DNA of 42,055 nucleotides from Alphaproteobacteria bacterium (GTDB lineage Bacteria > Pseudomonadota > Alphaproteobacteria > Sphingomonadales > Sphingomonadaceae), in assembly GCA_018970445.1 (NCBI GenBank), contig JAGWWF010000028.1:1-42055 (forward strand). The letters run 5' to 3'. Within the stretch, counting starts at the first letter, position 1. Each line of letters begins with the position of its first letter. The translations under genes and the position numbers were made by a program. Below the pieces are notes generated by a model. It worked only from the letters and a program-made list of their open reading frames with translations. It made no database searches and had not been told where the DNA came from. Shown one piece after another: positions 20,136 through 28,933 of the stretch.

Positions 20136-20644
20136 CAATCTTCCACCGTCCAGGTGATGGCAGCAATGCCGGCCAGCGTGGTGGCGGCATCGATCCGGGA
20201 TTTCAGCACGCGGGCGCGGCTGTGCATGGCATCCACATGGGCGGCCACGGCCAGCCCGGCGGCGATGATGCCCGCCGCATCCAGCGTCACCACATTGTTG
20301 TTCGCCAGCGTCCAGTTGATGCTGAACGGCTGTCCCTGCGCCAGTGCGATTTGCGCCGCCACCACCGCCCCGTTCAGAAATTCCCGGCTGCGGCTTGCGC
20401 TGTCGAACCGCCCGCTGGGGGTGTCAGCCCCGCCATCCTGCGCCGCATCGCGGCCTGCGTTGATCATCGCCCGTTGTCGAGCGCGCGCCGCTGCCAGATC
20501 GGGCACAAGCACGCCATTTTCGATGCGATAGGGCCGATCAAAATAATCGGCCGGCAGCGGATCGGCCGCCACCGTCCACCCGGCGCAGCCATCCAGGTTG
20601 GCCACGATCTGCGGATTGCCCGCCGGATCAATCACCATCATCAT
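20135..20644 (-). CDS. Tail fibre accessory/assembly-like protein (DUF4376-like)
   Basis: The 169-aa protein has three possible ATG starts (20644, 20641, 20638) after AAGG. The N-terminus (VIDPAGNPQIVANLDGC) resembles fibre-assembly proteins. Residues about 80-169 (FDSASRSREFLNGAVVAAQI, SINWTLANNNVVTLDAAGI, then helices ending TLAGIAAITWTVED) match the DUF4376 pattern common beside tail tip genes. It directly follows the receptor-binding tip gene. Assignment rests on motif memory and context. Confidence 0.6.
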   Translation of the reverse strand: MMMVIDPAGNPQIVANLDGCAGWTVAADPLPADYFDRPYRIENGVLVPDLAAARARQRAMINAGRDAAQDGGADTPSGRFDSASRSREFLNGAVVAAQIALAQGQPFSINWTLANNNVVTLDAAGIIAAGLAVAAHVDAMHSRARVLKSRIDAATTLAGIAAITWTVED

Positions 20645-20646
20645 GG

Positions 20647-23600
20647 TCAACCGCCTTGCAACGTGGCACTGCCACTGATGCTGACAAGATTGCCCGCGCC
20701 GCCCGCGCCAAGACGGCGGATCAGCAAGCGGAAATTGTGCAGCGATCCGCCGCCCAGGCCAGTAAGGGTCTGGTTAAGGCCCGCGCCAAACGCCGCCCCG
20801 GTGCCCGGTGCCATGCTGACAATGCTTGTTTCAGCAGCCACGTCCGTCCAAATGCCGCCGATATCCCGCTGCCATTTGGCCGCAATGCCGTAATCCGTGT
20901 CATTGCCGGCATCGGCAAAGCCGCTCAACGCATGGCTGATGACAATCTGCCCCAGCGGCCCGGCGCGGCATGTGATCTGTTCAATGGCGGGCGTGCTGCC
21001 ATAGCTGGTGCTGCCCGTTGTCGCGCCGCTGCCGCCGGGCGTGCCGCTGACTGCGCCATCAGCGGCGGGTGACAGCAACTGCCAATAGGTTGCATCAGGC
21101 GGCCGATTGCCGGTTGCAGCCGTGTGATCGGCACGGCAGACATAGGTGTTGGTGGCAAACTGAACGATATCGCCCTTGAAATAGGCGCTGGCCGATACCC
21201 AGTTGCCACGTGGCAAGCCGGGCAAGGTGGCGGGGGTGACATCAGCCCCGTCATCGGCGTTCAGGCCGCGCACATAGTCCGGGTGGAGCGTCTGGCCGTC
21301 CGCCGCGCCCGTCACCATCGGATACAGCAGCGCGATGCGCAGCACACCCGCGGCGCTGCTTGTCACCTGATATTGCAGCCTGCCGCGCCGCGTATCGCTG
21401 CGCACAGTGACGAAATCCGCCCGGCGATTGAGCGCCGATGTCGTGCCGCTGCCGCTCACCACGTTCGCCTGGGTGGGCGCACCGGCAGCGTCCAGTTGAT
21501 CCAGATAGAGCCGCCACGTCGCCGGGGCCGGCCCGGTCAAGGCAAAGGCGTCCAGCCCGCTGCCAATTGAAAGCCGCTCGCTGGCCGCCACCGGAAAACT
21601 GCCAATCTGGCCAATCGTAATGGTCTGCCCCGCCGCAGTGAAGGTGACATCGGCGCTGATAAATTTCAGCCCTTCAAACGTGACGGGCTGCAACACCACC
21701 GCCAGCCCGGCTGGATTGGCCGTCACCTGCCACCCTTGGCCGCGTTCATATTCAGAAAACTGCACCCGGTTGGCGTTGCCCGGCGCGGTGGCGGTGGCCC
21801 CGTCTTCTGGCCGGCCAGCGCCAGCGACGTTGGCCCACACCACAACTGGCTCGCCCGCCGTGACCGGCCCCAGAACGCGGCGTGCGCCGATCATGCCGCG
21901 CACCCGGTAACTGATCGCCACATCATATTGCGTGCCGGGGGTGACGGCGGTGATTTCGTGGCGGGTGGCGGTGGCGGCCCCGCTGCCAGCGGCGCGCCAC
22001 ACGCCATCACCGCCAGTCGGCCGATACCAGAACAGGATTTCGGTGGCGGCGGCATTGTCGGCCGCGCCGCTGATCACCAGCGCCGGGATGGCGCCGCCAG
22101 TGTCGCTGATGGCAGTCCCGGTGGCGGTCCACGCGCCGGACGCCGGCGCTGGCGGGCCAGCAGGCGCGGCGGGCGGTGTCACCACTGGCGGCGCTTGCCC
22201 AACCAGTGCCAGCGCCTGGGCATGCTTGGCCGTGGTTTCGGTGCGGCACACCAAGGTGACGGTGGCCGCCGCCAGATCGATGACGCGGCGTTCGATGCGC
22301 AGCAGCTGGCCGCCGCCTTCCGGCGTGTCATCGGTGAGACAGTCGCCGGGTTTGAAAGCGGCAAAGCGCAGGCCCAGCGAATAGGTAATGGGATCGGCCT
22401 CCCGGCTTTCCAGCACCTGATAACCGGCCAGCACCGTGGCCTGATCCACATCCTGCACCAACGGCAGCGCCAGGGTGAGCGGCCGCTCTTCGTCGCGATC
22501 GGCGGTGATCAGGGTGGCAAAGCGCACCGGGGCGGCATCCACCATTTCATATTCGTGCGCCGGGCTGCGATAGCTGACAAAGGCAATATTCTTGCGTTCG
22601 CGGCGCGGCCGGCTGCTGGGGATGGAAGCTTCGCCGCGCAGATCGCCGGGCGTGATGCTGCCCACCGCCACGCGCGGCATCTGGTTGCGGCACCCAATGC
22701 GCCCGCCGGTGTTATAGGGTTCGGCCCCGCCGGCCTGCAGGATCAACTTCAGGCTATTCCAAGCAGTTTGCGGGCGCGTGCTGATCACCCCGTCACAATG
22801 CCAGCCATTGGCATCGCAGATGTTGGCCCCTTCGATGAACTGATCCACGATGATGTTGGCCATCGGCGCGCCCAGGCCACACACCAGCTTGCCATTGGCA
22901 TAACGGCCCATCGCCCAGGTGAGGGCGTGCAGATGCGGGTTGCGGCTCCACACATAGGTGGATTCGTTGAACGGGCGGCAGGCGCCCGAACCGCCGGGAT
23001 AGGTGCTGTCCAGGCGCGGATCATACACCTTCACCCATTTGCCGCGCCGCCGGATCTGCGGTTCGGACAGGCCAAAGCGATCACCCTTGCTGTCATAGCG
23101 CATGCGCACCATGTCTGCCGCCAGGCCAGACAATTTGTGCGCGCTGGTCCACCCGGCCGGGGCGCTGCTGCTGCCGGCGGCGATGTTGATCTGCGCCGAT
23201 TCCGGCGTGGCGCCCAATTGGCCCTTCCACCACACATAACCGGCCAGCGGGCCGGTGGCCTCGCCCGTGCTGGCGTTGAATGTGGTGGCGTTGCGATCCA
23301 CGTCCACCCCGTCGATCGATTCCACCGGCCCGGCGCACGACAGGACGCTTACAACGGTTTGCAGATCATTTTCGGCCCCGCCGGCCCAGGCATCCTGTGC
23401 CCGGCGATAGATGATCTGGCCACCCACAGCGGTTTCGCCCATGGCATAGGGCAGGCCGGCATAGGGATCGGCCTGCCAATCGGTGCCAGTGCTGATCGGA
23501 TCAAAGCGGGGCTTTGGCGCGGTGAGCGCACCGGCAAAGGACAGACCGGCAGCGGCAAAGGCCGAATATTTGGCCACAGTGAAGGCCACCACCTGCGCCG

Positions 23601-23715
23601 TGGCCGCGCCGATGCCGGTGCCGAACACACCGGCAGCGGCGGCAACACCCACGCCGGTGGCCACCAGCGCGATGCCGCCCACAACCATAGCAGCGGTTTG
23701 CAGCACCTTGCTCAT
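20647..23715 (-). CDS. Tail tip / host specificity protein (gpJ-like)
   Basis: The 1022-aa protein starts at ATG 23715 with an ATGA overlap. It opens with alternating hydrophobic segments (VVGGIALVATGVGVAAAAG), as in alphaproteobacterial tip attachment proteins. Then come DWQADPYAGLPYAMGETAVGG, a region with conserved tryptophans and cysteines (about 240-360), and a beta-rich second half with fibronectin-like strands (AVTPGTQYDVAISYRVRG). Glycine- and threonine-rich segments near the C-terminus are probable receptor-contact parts. It would form the tail tip hub and bind the host. Order after tape measure, distal tail and peptidase genes supports this. Confidence 0.85.
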   Translation of the reverse strand: MSKVLQTAAMVVGGIALVATGVGVAAAAGVFGTGIGAATAQVVAFTVAKYSAFAAAGLSFAGALTAPKPRFDPISTGTDWQADPYAGLPYAMGETAVGGQIIYRRAQDAWAGGAENDLQTVVSVLSCAGPVESIDGVDVDRNATTFNASTGEATGPLAGYVWWKGQLGATPESAQINIAAGSSSAPAGWTSAHKLSGLAADMVRMRYDSKGDRFGLSEPQIRRRGKWVKVYDPRLDSTYPGGSGACRPFNESTYVWSRNPHLHALTWAMGRYANGKLVCGLGAPMANIIVDQFIEGANICDANGWHCDGVISTRPQTAWNSLKLILQAGGAEPYNTGGRIGCRNQMPRVAVGSITPGDLRGEASIPSSRPRRERKNIAFVSYRSPAHEYEMVDAAPVRFATLITADRDEERPLTLALPLVQDVDQATVLAGYQVLESREADPITYSLGLRFAAFKPGDCLTDDTPEGGGQLLRIERRVIDLAAATVTLVCRTETTAKHAQALALVGQAPPVVTPPAAPAGPPAPASGAWTATGTAISDTGGAIPALVISGAADNAAATEILFWYRPTGGDGVWRAAGSGAATATRHEITAVTPGTQYDVAISYRVRGMIGARRVLGPVTAGEPVVVWANVAGAGRPEDGATATAPGNANRVQFSEYERGQGWQVTANPAGLAVVLQPVTFEGLKFISADVTFTAAGQTITIGQIGSFPVAASERLSIGSGLDAFALTGPAPATWRLYLDQLDAAGAPTQANVVSGSGTTSALNRRADFVTVRSDTRRGRLQYQVTSSAAGVLRIALLYPMVTGAADGQTLHPDYVRGLNADDGADVTPATLPGLPRGNWVSASAYFKGDIVQFATNTYVCRADHTAATGNRPPDATYWQLLSPAADGAVSGTPGGSGATTGSTSYGSTPAIEQITCRAGPLGQIVISHALSGFADAGNDTDYGIAAKWQRDIGGIWTDVAAETSIVSMAPGTGAAFGAGLNQTLTGLGGGSLHNFRLLIRRLGAGGAGNLVSISGSATLQGG

Positions 23716-24161
23716 GCGCCGGCACCCATTTCGAACAGCACCCGCCACGCCATGGCCGGCGGCTGCACCGGTTGCAGCACGGCGCAGCCCGGCGCGGCAT
23801 CGCCGCCAATCCACGAGAGCACGCGGCCATTGCCCAGCACGATGCCCAGCGCCTCGAACCGATCTTCAGATGGCAGCGCCACGATATCGCCCTGCATTGC
23901 CGCTGCCGGGGCGATGCGCAGCAACGGAACAGCATCCAACGCATCGGCCAGGTTGGCAAAGCCGGCGCGCTGCAACGCCCGCGCCGCGCCCAGCGCGGTG
24001 CGCCACTGGCCGCTGCGGTTCAACGGCGGCTGATGCCCGGCCCGGCGAAGGTGGCACGCAGCCAGGCGGGCGCAATCGGCCGTGCCCCAGGCAAATTCAC
24101 GGCCCTGCCACCGCTTCAGGGTTTCGGCGGTGACGGCGTGGCGCTGCAGCAGGCTCATCAT
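23712..24161 (-). CDS. Tail-associated cysteine peptidase-like protein (DUF6950/NlpC-like)
   Basis: The 149-aa protein starts at ATG 24161 or 24158. WQGREFAWGTADCARLAACH contains the nucleophile-type cysteine C30 of NlpC/P60 and DUF6950 tail proteins, which cut peptidoglycan during DNA entry. The second block reads ALGIVLGNGRVLSW, where the family usually has a histidine ahead of the glycine; no histidine is seen there, so the enzyme may be altered or inactive. It sits between the second distal tail protein and the tip gene, the usual place of gpK-like peptidases. Confidence 0.72.
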   Translation of the reverse strand: MMSLLQRHAVTAETLKRWQGREFAWGTADCARLAACHLRRAGHQPPLNRSGQWRTALGAARALQRAGFANLADALDAVPLLRIAPAAAMQGDIVALPSEDRFEALGIVLGNGRVLSWIGGDAAPGCAVLQPVQPPAMAWRVLFEMGAGA

Positions 24162-24805
24162 CAATCCAGCAGGTTGCGTTCGCTCAAATCGCCGGGCCGC
24201 CTGAACGCATCGCCGCCGGCGCCAGAAATGGGCGGTGAAGGTGCCCGCTGGCCCCAATAGATGCGCTGGGCCACGCCGGTGACATATTCCAGGCCCAGTT
24301 CACCCGGCCACACTGATTGGTGGAAACTGTTGGAAAGGCTGTTGCCGCGATCGGTGTCGAAGGCGGATTCGAGCGCGCTCACCAGCTGCAGCGACAGGCG
24401 GCGGCCTTTTTCGCTGAAGGTGAGCACCGCCACATCCACCATGAACTGGCCCACCAGATCAGGATCGGGAACCACCGCGCCGGTGCCGCCATCCACACAG
24501 CCCATCCAGATGCGCACGGGGCTGCCCTGCATCGCCGGATCGCGCAACGTGGCCGGCGCGGTTTCGGCCGGCGGGTTGAGATCAAGCGACAGGGCCGGGG
24601 CATCATCACCGCCGCCTTCTTCCAATTCCTCGATCAGGCCCAACGTGCCAAACACGGCATCGCGGCCGGCAAAGCTGTTGCCAAACAGGGTCAACCGGCC
24701 GTTGCCATCCAGCAGCCGCACGGTGCGCGTGGGCAGCACCAGTTCCACCGCGACAAACAGGGTGAGCCGCGGCCCCGCCAGCGCGGTTGCCAGATCAGGC
24801 GTCAT
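24161..24805 (-). CDS. Phage distal tail protein (214 aa)
   Basis: It starts at ATG 24805, overlapping the end of the upstream gene by 11 bp. The sequence is beta-rich (RLTLFVAVELVLPTRTVRLL, GNGRLTLFGNSFAGRD) and has a C-terminal part with WPGELGLEYVTGVAQRIYWG. Proteins in this place attach the tape measure and tube to the tip. No cysteine cluster is seen. Assignment is mainly by gene order; the family is not firmly recognised. Confidence 0.65.
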   Translation of the reverse strand: MTPDLATALAGPRLTLFVAVELVLPTRTVRLLDGNGRLTLFGNSFAGRDAVFGTLGLIEELEEGGGDDAPALSLDLNPPAETAPATLRDPAMQGSPVRIWMGCVDGGTGAVVPDPDLVGQFMVDVAVLTFSEKGRRLSLQLVSALESAFDTDRGNSLSNSFHQSVWPGELGLEYVTGVAQRIYWGQRAPSPPISGAGGDAFRRPGDLSERNLLD

Positions 24806-25397
24806 CGCCCAATTCTTCGATGCTGAAACTGATTGGCGCGGTGCGATAGGCGGCCAGCGTCCACTGCGCCGCATGGCCTTTCAGGCGGCCTTCGATCACC
24901 GGGGTGGCAACATCGATCACCGCATTGTCCCCCGGTGGCGCGCGCAACATGGTGGTGAGGGGCAGCGACACGCCGCCGCTGCCATTGGCAGTGGCATCGG
25001 CGGCCATCTGGTACAGATAACGCCGGCCAGAAATGATGACGTTGAAAAAACGCCCGGCTCGCATCACGAATCCAGCGGTGAAGCCATCGCACACCAACGT
25101 GCGCCCGGCCTGCCCAGCCCCGTTGACCAGCGGCGTGCCGGGCGTGCCCAGTTCCAGCCCCGGCTGCGGCCAGGGCCAGATGGCGCTGTCGCCTGCGGCG
25201 TGGGCGCGGGCCAGCGCAGCGCCGAAAATGCGGCCATCCGGTTCGGGTTTGAGGCTGGGCAGCACCACATCCAGCGCCCAGCGCGTGCCAAGCCGTTCAA
25301 CGAATTGATCAGCGCCGCCGCTTTGCCACGCGCCCATGTTCATCAGGCGCGGGGTGGCGCGTTGGGGCTGGCGGGGGATGGGCAGGGTTATGGGCAT
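24795..25397 (-). CDS. Phage tail protein, distal tail (Dit)-like (200 aa)
   Basis: ATG 25397 shares one base with the tape measure stop. The sequence alternates strands and turns (RWALDVVLPSLKPEPDGRIF, VCDGFTAGFVMRAGRFFNVI) and shows GRRYLYQMAADATA. Its location right after the tape measure gene is that of Dit or gpM/gpL-type proteins. The exact family is uncertain. Confidence 0.65.
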   Translation of the reverse strand: MPITLPIPRQPQRATPRLMNMGAWQSGGADQFVERLGTRWALDVVLPSLKPEPDGRIFGAALARAHAAGDSAIWPWPQPGLELGTPGTPLVNGAGQAGRTLVCDGFTAGFVMRAGRFFNVIISGRRYLYQMAADATANGSGGVSLPLTTMLRAPPGDNAVIDVATPVIEGRLKGHAAQWTLAAYRTAPISFSIEELGDDA

Positions 25398-27808
25398 CAG
25401 ATCAACCGCCGCCGGGCGCGCCGGGCCAGATCAGCCCGCGCCAGCGCTGCGCCACCGGCCGCGCCGCGCACCGCGGCGGCCGTCGCCTGCTGGTTCATCT
25501 GTTCGATCAGATCGGCGGTGGTGACAGCGCCGCGCAGATCAAAGGTGGGGGCATAAATCGTGCCACCACCGCCTTGCAGCATCCGGCGCGTAGCGCTGGC
25601 CGTATCAATGCGGCTGCCGCGCGGAAGAGTTACCCGTTCGGGCCCTTGTTCGCCCACCAGCGCGGTGCCACCACCAAACCACGGCGTGCCCATGGCAAAG
25701 CCGCGAATATTGTTGGCCTGCACCACATTCATGGAACCGCCGCGGCTTTTGCCAAACAGCCCGCCCAGCGAAGCCAGGCCCGGCAGGTCTGTGCCGAACA
25801 GCGCGTTTTTCAGCGGATTTATTGTGGCCAGCACAAGAAATTCACGCATCAGCATGTTGATCACTTGCTTGCCCAGATTTCCCCAGTCGCGCCAATTGTC
25901 AGGATTGAACACCGTATCCAGCAGCTGGCCGCCAAATCGCTTCATTTCCTGCATGCCGGCCGCGGCCTGTTGCTGGGCGCGCACCTGGGCCACAATGGCC
26001 CGCCCCTGTTGATCGGCAATATCGATGCCGACGCGCGACAAGCTGTTGGCCAGCGTGACCAGATCGACAAATTGGGCCTGGCCGCTGTTGATCTGCGCCA
26101 GAAGATTGGCCCGTTCCAATTCAATTTCCGCCTGTTCTTCGGCCACCGCCAGCCCGGCGCGTTGCGCAATCTGGTGGCTGTTCAGATCGGGATCGGCGGC
26201 GGCATCGCGCAGCGCAGCGCGCCGCACCATTTCAAGCCGGGCCGCCGCGCTGTTATCGCCGGCAAAGGCGGCCTGATCCTGCAGGCCGGCCACACGGCGG
26301 CCACTGGCGGCGGTTTCATCGGCAAGCCGCCGGGCCAGATTGTTGGCGCGGGTTTCTTCGGCGCGTTCTTCATCGGCGATCACGCCGCGAATCCGGTCCA
26401 CAAAGCGCTGGCGTTCGGCAATTTCCTCATTGCGCGCGCGTGCGGCTTCGGCCGCGATGCTCTTCGCGGCGGCGGCACGATCGGCCTTGCGGCGCGCGGC
26501 GTCCTTTTCGGCCTCATCCGCGCGCTTTTGCGCATCGATATTGGCCTGGGCATCGCCGGCCTGCTGCTGCGCGGCCTGCCGGCGTTCGGCGGCCTGGCGC
26601 TTCAAAAAGGCGATTTGGCTGTCCAGCCCCGGCGTGTCAAAGCCCAGCAAATTGGTAAAGCGCTTGTCCGCCTCCAACCGGCTGATGCGTTCGGCATCGG
26701 TGGTGGTGAGCAGATCGGCGGTGAAGCGGCCCAGGGCCTGCCACGCGCCATCAATCTTGGTAGCAAGCACACCCCACCCGGCGGCGGCGGCGCTGGTTTT
26801 CTGGGCGCTGCCGTCCAGCAACGGGGCCAGTTCTTCCAGCAACAGATTTTGCGCGCCGAACTTGTCGTTGGCATCCACCAACTGGCGCACCTGTTCGATC
26901 TGGGCTTGCGACAGCAGGCCATAACGCCGCGCCAAATCCTCGGCACCCTTGGCCGGATCGGCAAAGGCGGCGGCCAGATCGCCAATTGCATCCTTGGCTT
27001 CGCGTCCCGTCGCGGCGGCGAAATCATCGGTGAGGCCAATCAGGCCCTGCAGCACGTCGCGGCCGATGCCGCCGGCCTGCACATAACCGGTGACGATTTC
27101 GCGCGATGCGCCCACGGTGATGCGCGCGGCTTCGGCACCCTTCACCGCGATCTCGTTCAATTCTTCGCCGGTGAGGCCCAGGGTGCGGGCACTGCCTGCG
27201 CCAAGCCGATCAAAGCTGGCAATGGCACCGGTATAGCTGACCCACGCCGCCGCGCCAATGCCCAGCACGGCGGTGAGCGCGCCGATGCCCACCGTGACGG
27301 GGTTCAGCAGCCCGCGCACCTTGGCCAGGCCGCCGGCAATGCCGCCTTCATCGGCAGCCAAAATGGTGGGAATGTCGCTGGCCTGGGTGACAAAGGCGCG
27401 CAGCACCGGGGTGCCGGCAGCCACCTGCTGGGTGAAGTTCAGCACACTGGCCTGCGCCACCACGCGCTGGGTGCGGTTCAGGCCGCCTTCTTCGATGGCA
27501 AAGGCGCGTTCCAGTTCGCGGCGGCGCGCTTCACTGGCGCGCGTGTCGAAATCGCGCACGCCCAGCACGCTGTTGAACTGGGCGTTGCGGGCCTGGGCTT
27601 GTGCTGCGCTGGTGGCGGCGGCGGCCTGGCGTTTCCATGCGGCAATCTGGCGATCGGCGGCGGTTTCACCGGCCTTGCCGGCCGCCACGCTGGCGGTTTC
27701 GATCTGCTGCATGGCTTCGGTGCCAGCGCGCCCCACCTCCCGAAAATCATTGCGAACCTGCGCCGCGCCATCCGTGCCAAGACGGATCGCGACCTTGGTT
27801 TCGGGCAT
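25397..27808 (-). CDS. Tail tape measure protein
   Basis: The 803-aa protein starts at ATG 27808 with AAAGGAA as ribosome site. Long helical, alanine-rich coiled-coil stretches (about 35-130 and 400-560) flank a hydrophobic stretch near residue 175 (VTVGIGALTAVLGIGAAAWV). A glycine-rich C-terminal region includes FAMGTPWFGGGTALVGEQGPE, a pattern frequent in tape measures. At 803 residues it predicts a tail near 120 nm, using about 0.15 nm per residue. It would scaffold tail assembly and set its length. A candidate second late promoter and a strong hairpin precede it. Confidence 0.92.
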   Translation of the reverse strand: MPETKVAIRLGTDGAAQVRNDFREVGRAGTEAMQQIETASVAAGKAGETAADRQIAAWKRQAAAATSAAQAQARNAQFNSVLGVRDFDTRASEARRRELERAFAIEEGGLNRTQRVVAQASVLNFTQQVAAGTPVLRAFVTQASDIPTILAADEGGIAGGLAKVRGLLNPVTVGIGALTAVLGIGAAAWVSYTGAIASFDRLGAGSARTLGLTGEELNEIAVKGAEAARITVGASREIVTGYVQAGGIGRDVLQGLIGLTDDFAAATGREAKDAIGDLAAAFADPAKGAEDLARRYGLLSQAQIEQVRQLVDANDKFGAQNLLLEELAPLLDGSAQKTSAAAAGWGVLATKIDGAWQALGRFTADLLTTTDAERISRLEADKRFTNLLGFDTPGLDSQIAFLKRQAAERRQAAQQQAGDAQANIDAQKRADEAEKDAARRKADRAAAAKSIAAEAARARNEEIAERQRFVDRIRGVIADEERAEETRANNLARRLADETAASGRRVAGLQDQAAFAGDNSAAARLEMVRRAALRDAAADPDLNSHQIAQRAGLAVAEEQAEIELERANLLAQINSGQAQFVDLVTLANSLSRVGIDIADQQGRAIVAQVRAQQQAAAGMQEMKRFGGQLLDTVFNPDNWRDWGNLGKQVINMLMREFLVLATINPLKNALFGTDLPGLASLGGLFGKSRGGSMNVVQANNIRGFAMGTPWFGGGTALVGEQGPERVTLPRGSRIDTASATRRMLQGGGGTIYAPTFDLRGAVTTADLIEQMNQQATAAAVRGAAGGAALARADLARRARRRLI

Positions 27809-27830
27809 GCAAATTCCTTTGCAGCACGCG

Positions 27831-27869
27831 GCAGCGCCGGCCTGCCATCAGGTGGCAAGCCGGCGCTGC
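27831..27869 (-). other. Strong hairpin in the leader of the tape measure gene
   Basis: GCAGCGCCGGC (27831-27841) pairs with GCCGGCGCTGC (27859-27869), and an inner stem TGCCA/TGGCA (27843-27847, 27853-27857) nearly continues it. On the minus strand it lies between the promoter-like motif (27906-27883) and the gene start at 27808. No U-run follows. It may protect the mRNA 5' end or reduce read-through. Confidence 0.5.
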
Positions 27870-27882
27870 GCGAAATTTCGGA

Positions 27883-27906
27883 ATGATCCAGCTATGTCAA
27901 GGGTGG
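27883..27906 (-). promoter_or_regulatory. Putative late promoter, copy B
   Basis: On the minus strand, TTGACATAG then CTGGATCAT, matching copy A (121-144) in 22 of 24 bases. The stop codon TGA of the upstream membrane protein gene lies inside the TTGACA. The -10 (AATTTC at 17 bp) is weak. It would boost expression of the tape measure and downstream tail and lysis genes. Confidence 0.5.
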
Positions 27907-28211
27907 GGCGGGGTGTCAACCGCTGGCAGCGCGGCACGGCACGTGGCGGCCTGCCTTTTCATGATTTCGATCTGCCAGTGCATCGAAATCACCTGTTTCT
28001 GTTCAATATGGTGCAGCCAGCGCAATCCTGTGCCCCAGGCCAGCAGGCCTGAACCGATTGCCAGCAACGGGCCGCCGGCACCCGTGCTGCCAAACGACAA
28101 CAGCACCCCCAGCACAAGCAACAACCACCCAGCCAGCAACTGCCATTTTCCATCCGGAATTTGCAGTTGCAGGCGGGGATCGCCGTGCGGATCGGGCAAA
28201 AGATCAGTCAT
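27897..28211 (-). CDS. Two-pass membrane protein between tail chaperone and tape measure (104 aa)
   Basis: It starts at ATG 28211. Two adjacent hydrophobic segments are seen (about 24-41, WQLLAGWLLLVLGVLLSF; and 47-64, GPLLAIGSGLLAWGTGL), with an N-terminal acidic region and a C-terminal helical tail. Tail chaperone and tape measure genes are normally adjacent, so a membrane protein here is out of place. It could be a moron for superinfection exclusion. No family is recognised. Confidence 0.65.
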   Translation of the reverse strand: MTDLLPDPHGDPRLQLQIPDGKWQLLAGWLLLVLGVLLSFGSTGAGGPLLAIGSGLLAWGTGLRWLHHIEQKQVISMHWQIEIMKRQAATCRAALPAVDTPPHP

Positions 28212-28220
28212 GCCCGCATC

Positions 28221-28933
28221 CTATCCCTGATCATCGCCGCTGTCATCATCCGCTTGATCGCGCAGGGCGGCGATGATTTCCTGTTCCACATCCGGCAACA
28301 CTTCGGCCAGCAGGGCGGCATCGGCACCCATGGCCTGGGCCATCATCATCACCGCGCCAAAATCCAGCCCGAACGCGCCGCCCATCGGGGCCACGCGCAA
28401 CTGGTTCTGGCAGGCGGTGACGATGTGCCAGATCAGTTCGCCAGCGGGGGTTTGCGGGGCGGCTTCGCTGTAGGGGCAGGCGGCGCATCGCCCGGCGGCG
28501 GCGGCGTTGCAGGTGAGCTGGCAATATCGCTGCCCGGCATCGCCGCCGTGCCAGTGCCACTGGGCGAGCCGGATGATGCGTTTTTTTCCCGATCCCGTTC
28601 ATACCAGGGCCGGCAATAGGCGATATCCAGCGCCAGAAACGCATCGGGATGCAGCAGGAATTGTTCCACGGTTTCGGGCGTGACCGGCACCGGGTTGCCA
28701 TCCGCATCGCCCACGCCTTCCCAATCCACCAGCCCGGCGCGCATCAGCGCCGCGCTCATCTGTTCGGACAGTTCCAGCGTGTCGGGCGCTTCATCGCCCT
28801 GCATGGCCTTGAACGCCAGTTCGCGCGCCTGGCGCACCGCGTGGCGGGTGATGGCGCGCATCCGCACCCGCACCCGCCCCTGCGGCAGATCAAGATCAAG
28901 CCATTCGGCTTCCGTGCCTGGCAGTTTAAGCAT
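28221..28933 (-). CDS. Tail assembly chaperone GT, made by -1 frameshift
   Basis: The frameshift product would be 237 aa: the first 118 residues as in G, then 119 residues from the -1 frame, which stays open from 28580 to the TAG at 28221-28223. The extension reads RIIRLAQWHWHGGDAGQRYC, a cysteine-rich stretch, then ELIWHIVTACQNQLRV, APMGGAFGLDFGAVMMMAQA and an acidic helix. This looks like real protein, unlike the low-complexity zero-frame tail. As in lambda G/GT, the T part would recruit tail tube subunits to the tape measure. There is no good independent start in the -1 frame. Confidence 0.8.
28433..28933 (-). CDS. Tail assembly chaperone G
   Basis: The zero-frame product is 166 aa from ATG 28933, overlapping the tail tube stop by 8 bp. 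Residues 1-118 are well ordered (EWLDLDLPQGRVRVRMRAIT, ETVEQFLLHPDAFLALDIAY). After the slip site (residue 118) the sequence is proline- and alanine-rich and ends KPPRKPPLAN. Together with GT it would bind the tape measure during tail assembly. The ratio of G to GT is set by the frameshift. Confidence 0.82.
   Translation of the reverse strand: MLKLPGTEAEWLDLDLPQGRVRVRMRAITRHAVRQARELAFKAMQGDEAPDTLELSEQMSAALMRAGLVDWEGVGDADGNPVPVTPETVEQFLLHPDAFLALDIAYCRPWYERDREKNASSGSPSGTGTAAMPGSDIASSPATPPPPGDAPPAPTAKPPRKPPLAN
28580..28586 (-). other. Slippery heptamer A AAA AAC for -1 frameshifting
   Basis: On the minus strand, codons 116-118 of G are GAA AAA AAC, giving the canonical A AAA AAC heptamer in frame. 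A seven-A run is striking in such GC-rich DNA. GC-rich sequence downstream may form a stimulatory structure. It links G to the -1 frame that extends to 28221. Confidence 0.82.

Noticed and set aside
21736-24033. Long plus-strand frame opposite the tail tip gene
   Set aside because: Antisense shadow of a recognisable tail protein, with no family motif and no operon context.
25574-27886. Long plus-strand frame (770 codons) opposite the tape measure gene
   Set aside because: Antisense shadow; the minus-strand frame has a ribosome site and tape-measure features.
28246-28707. Minus-strand frame overlapping the tail chaperone
   Set aside because: It is the +1 frame, arginine-rich and without motifs; the real extension is in the -1 frame.
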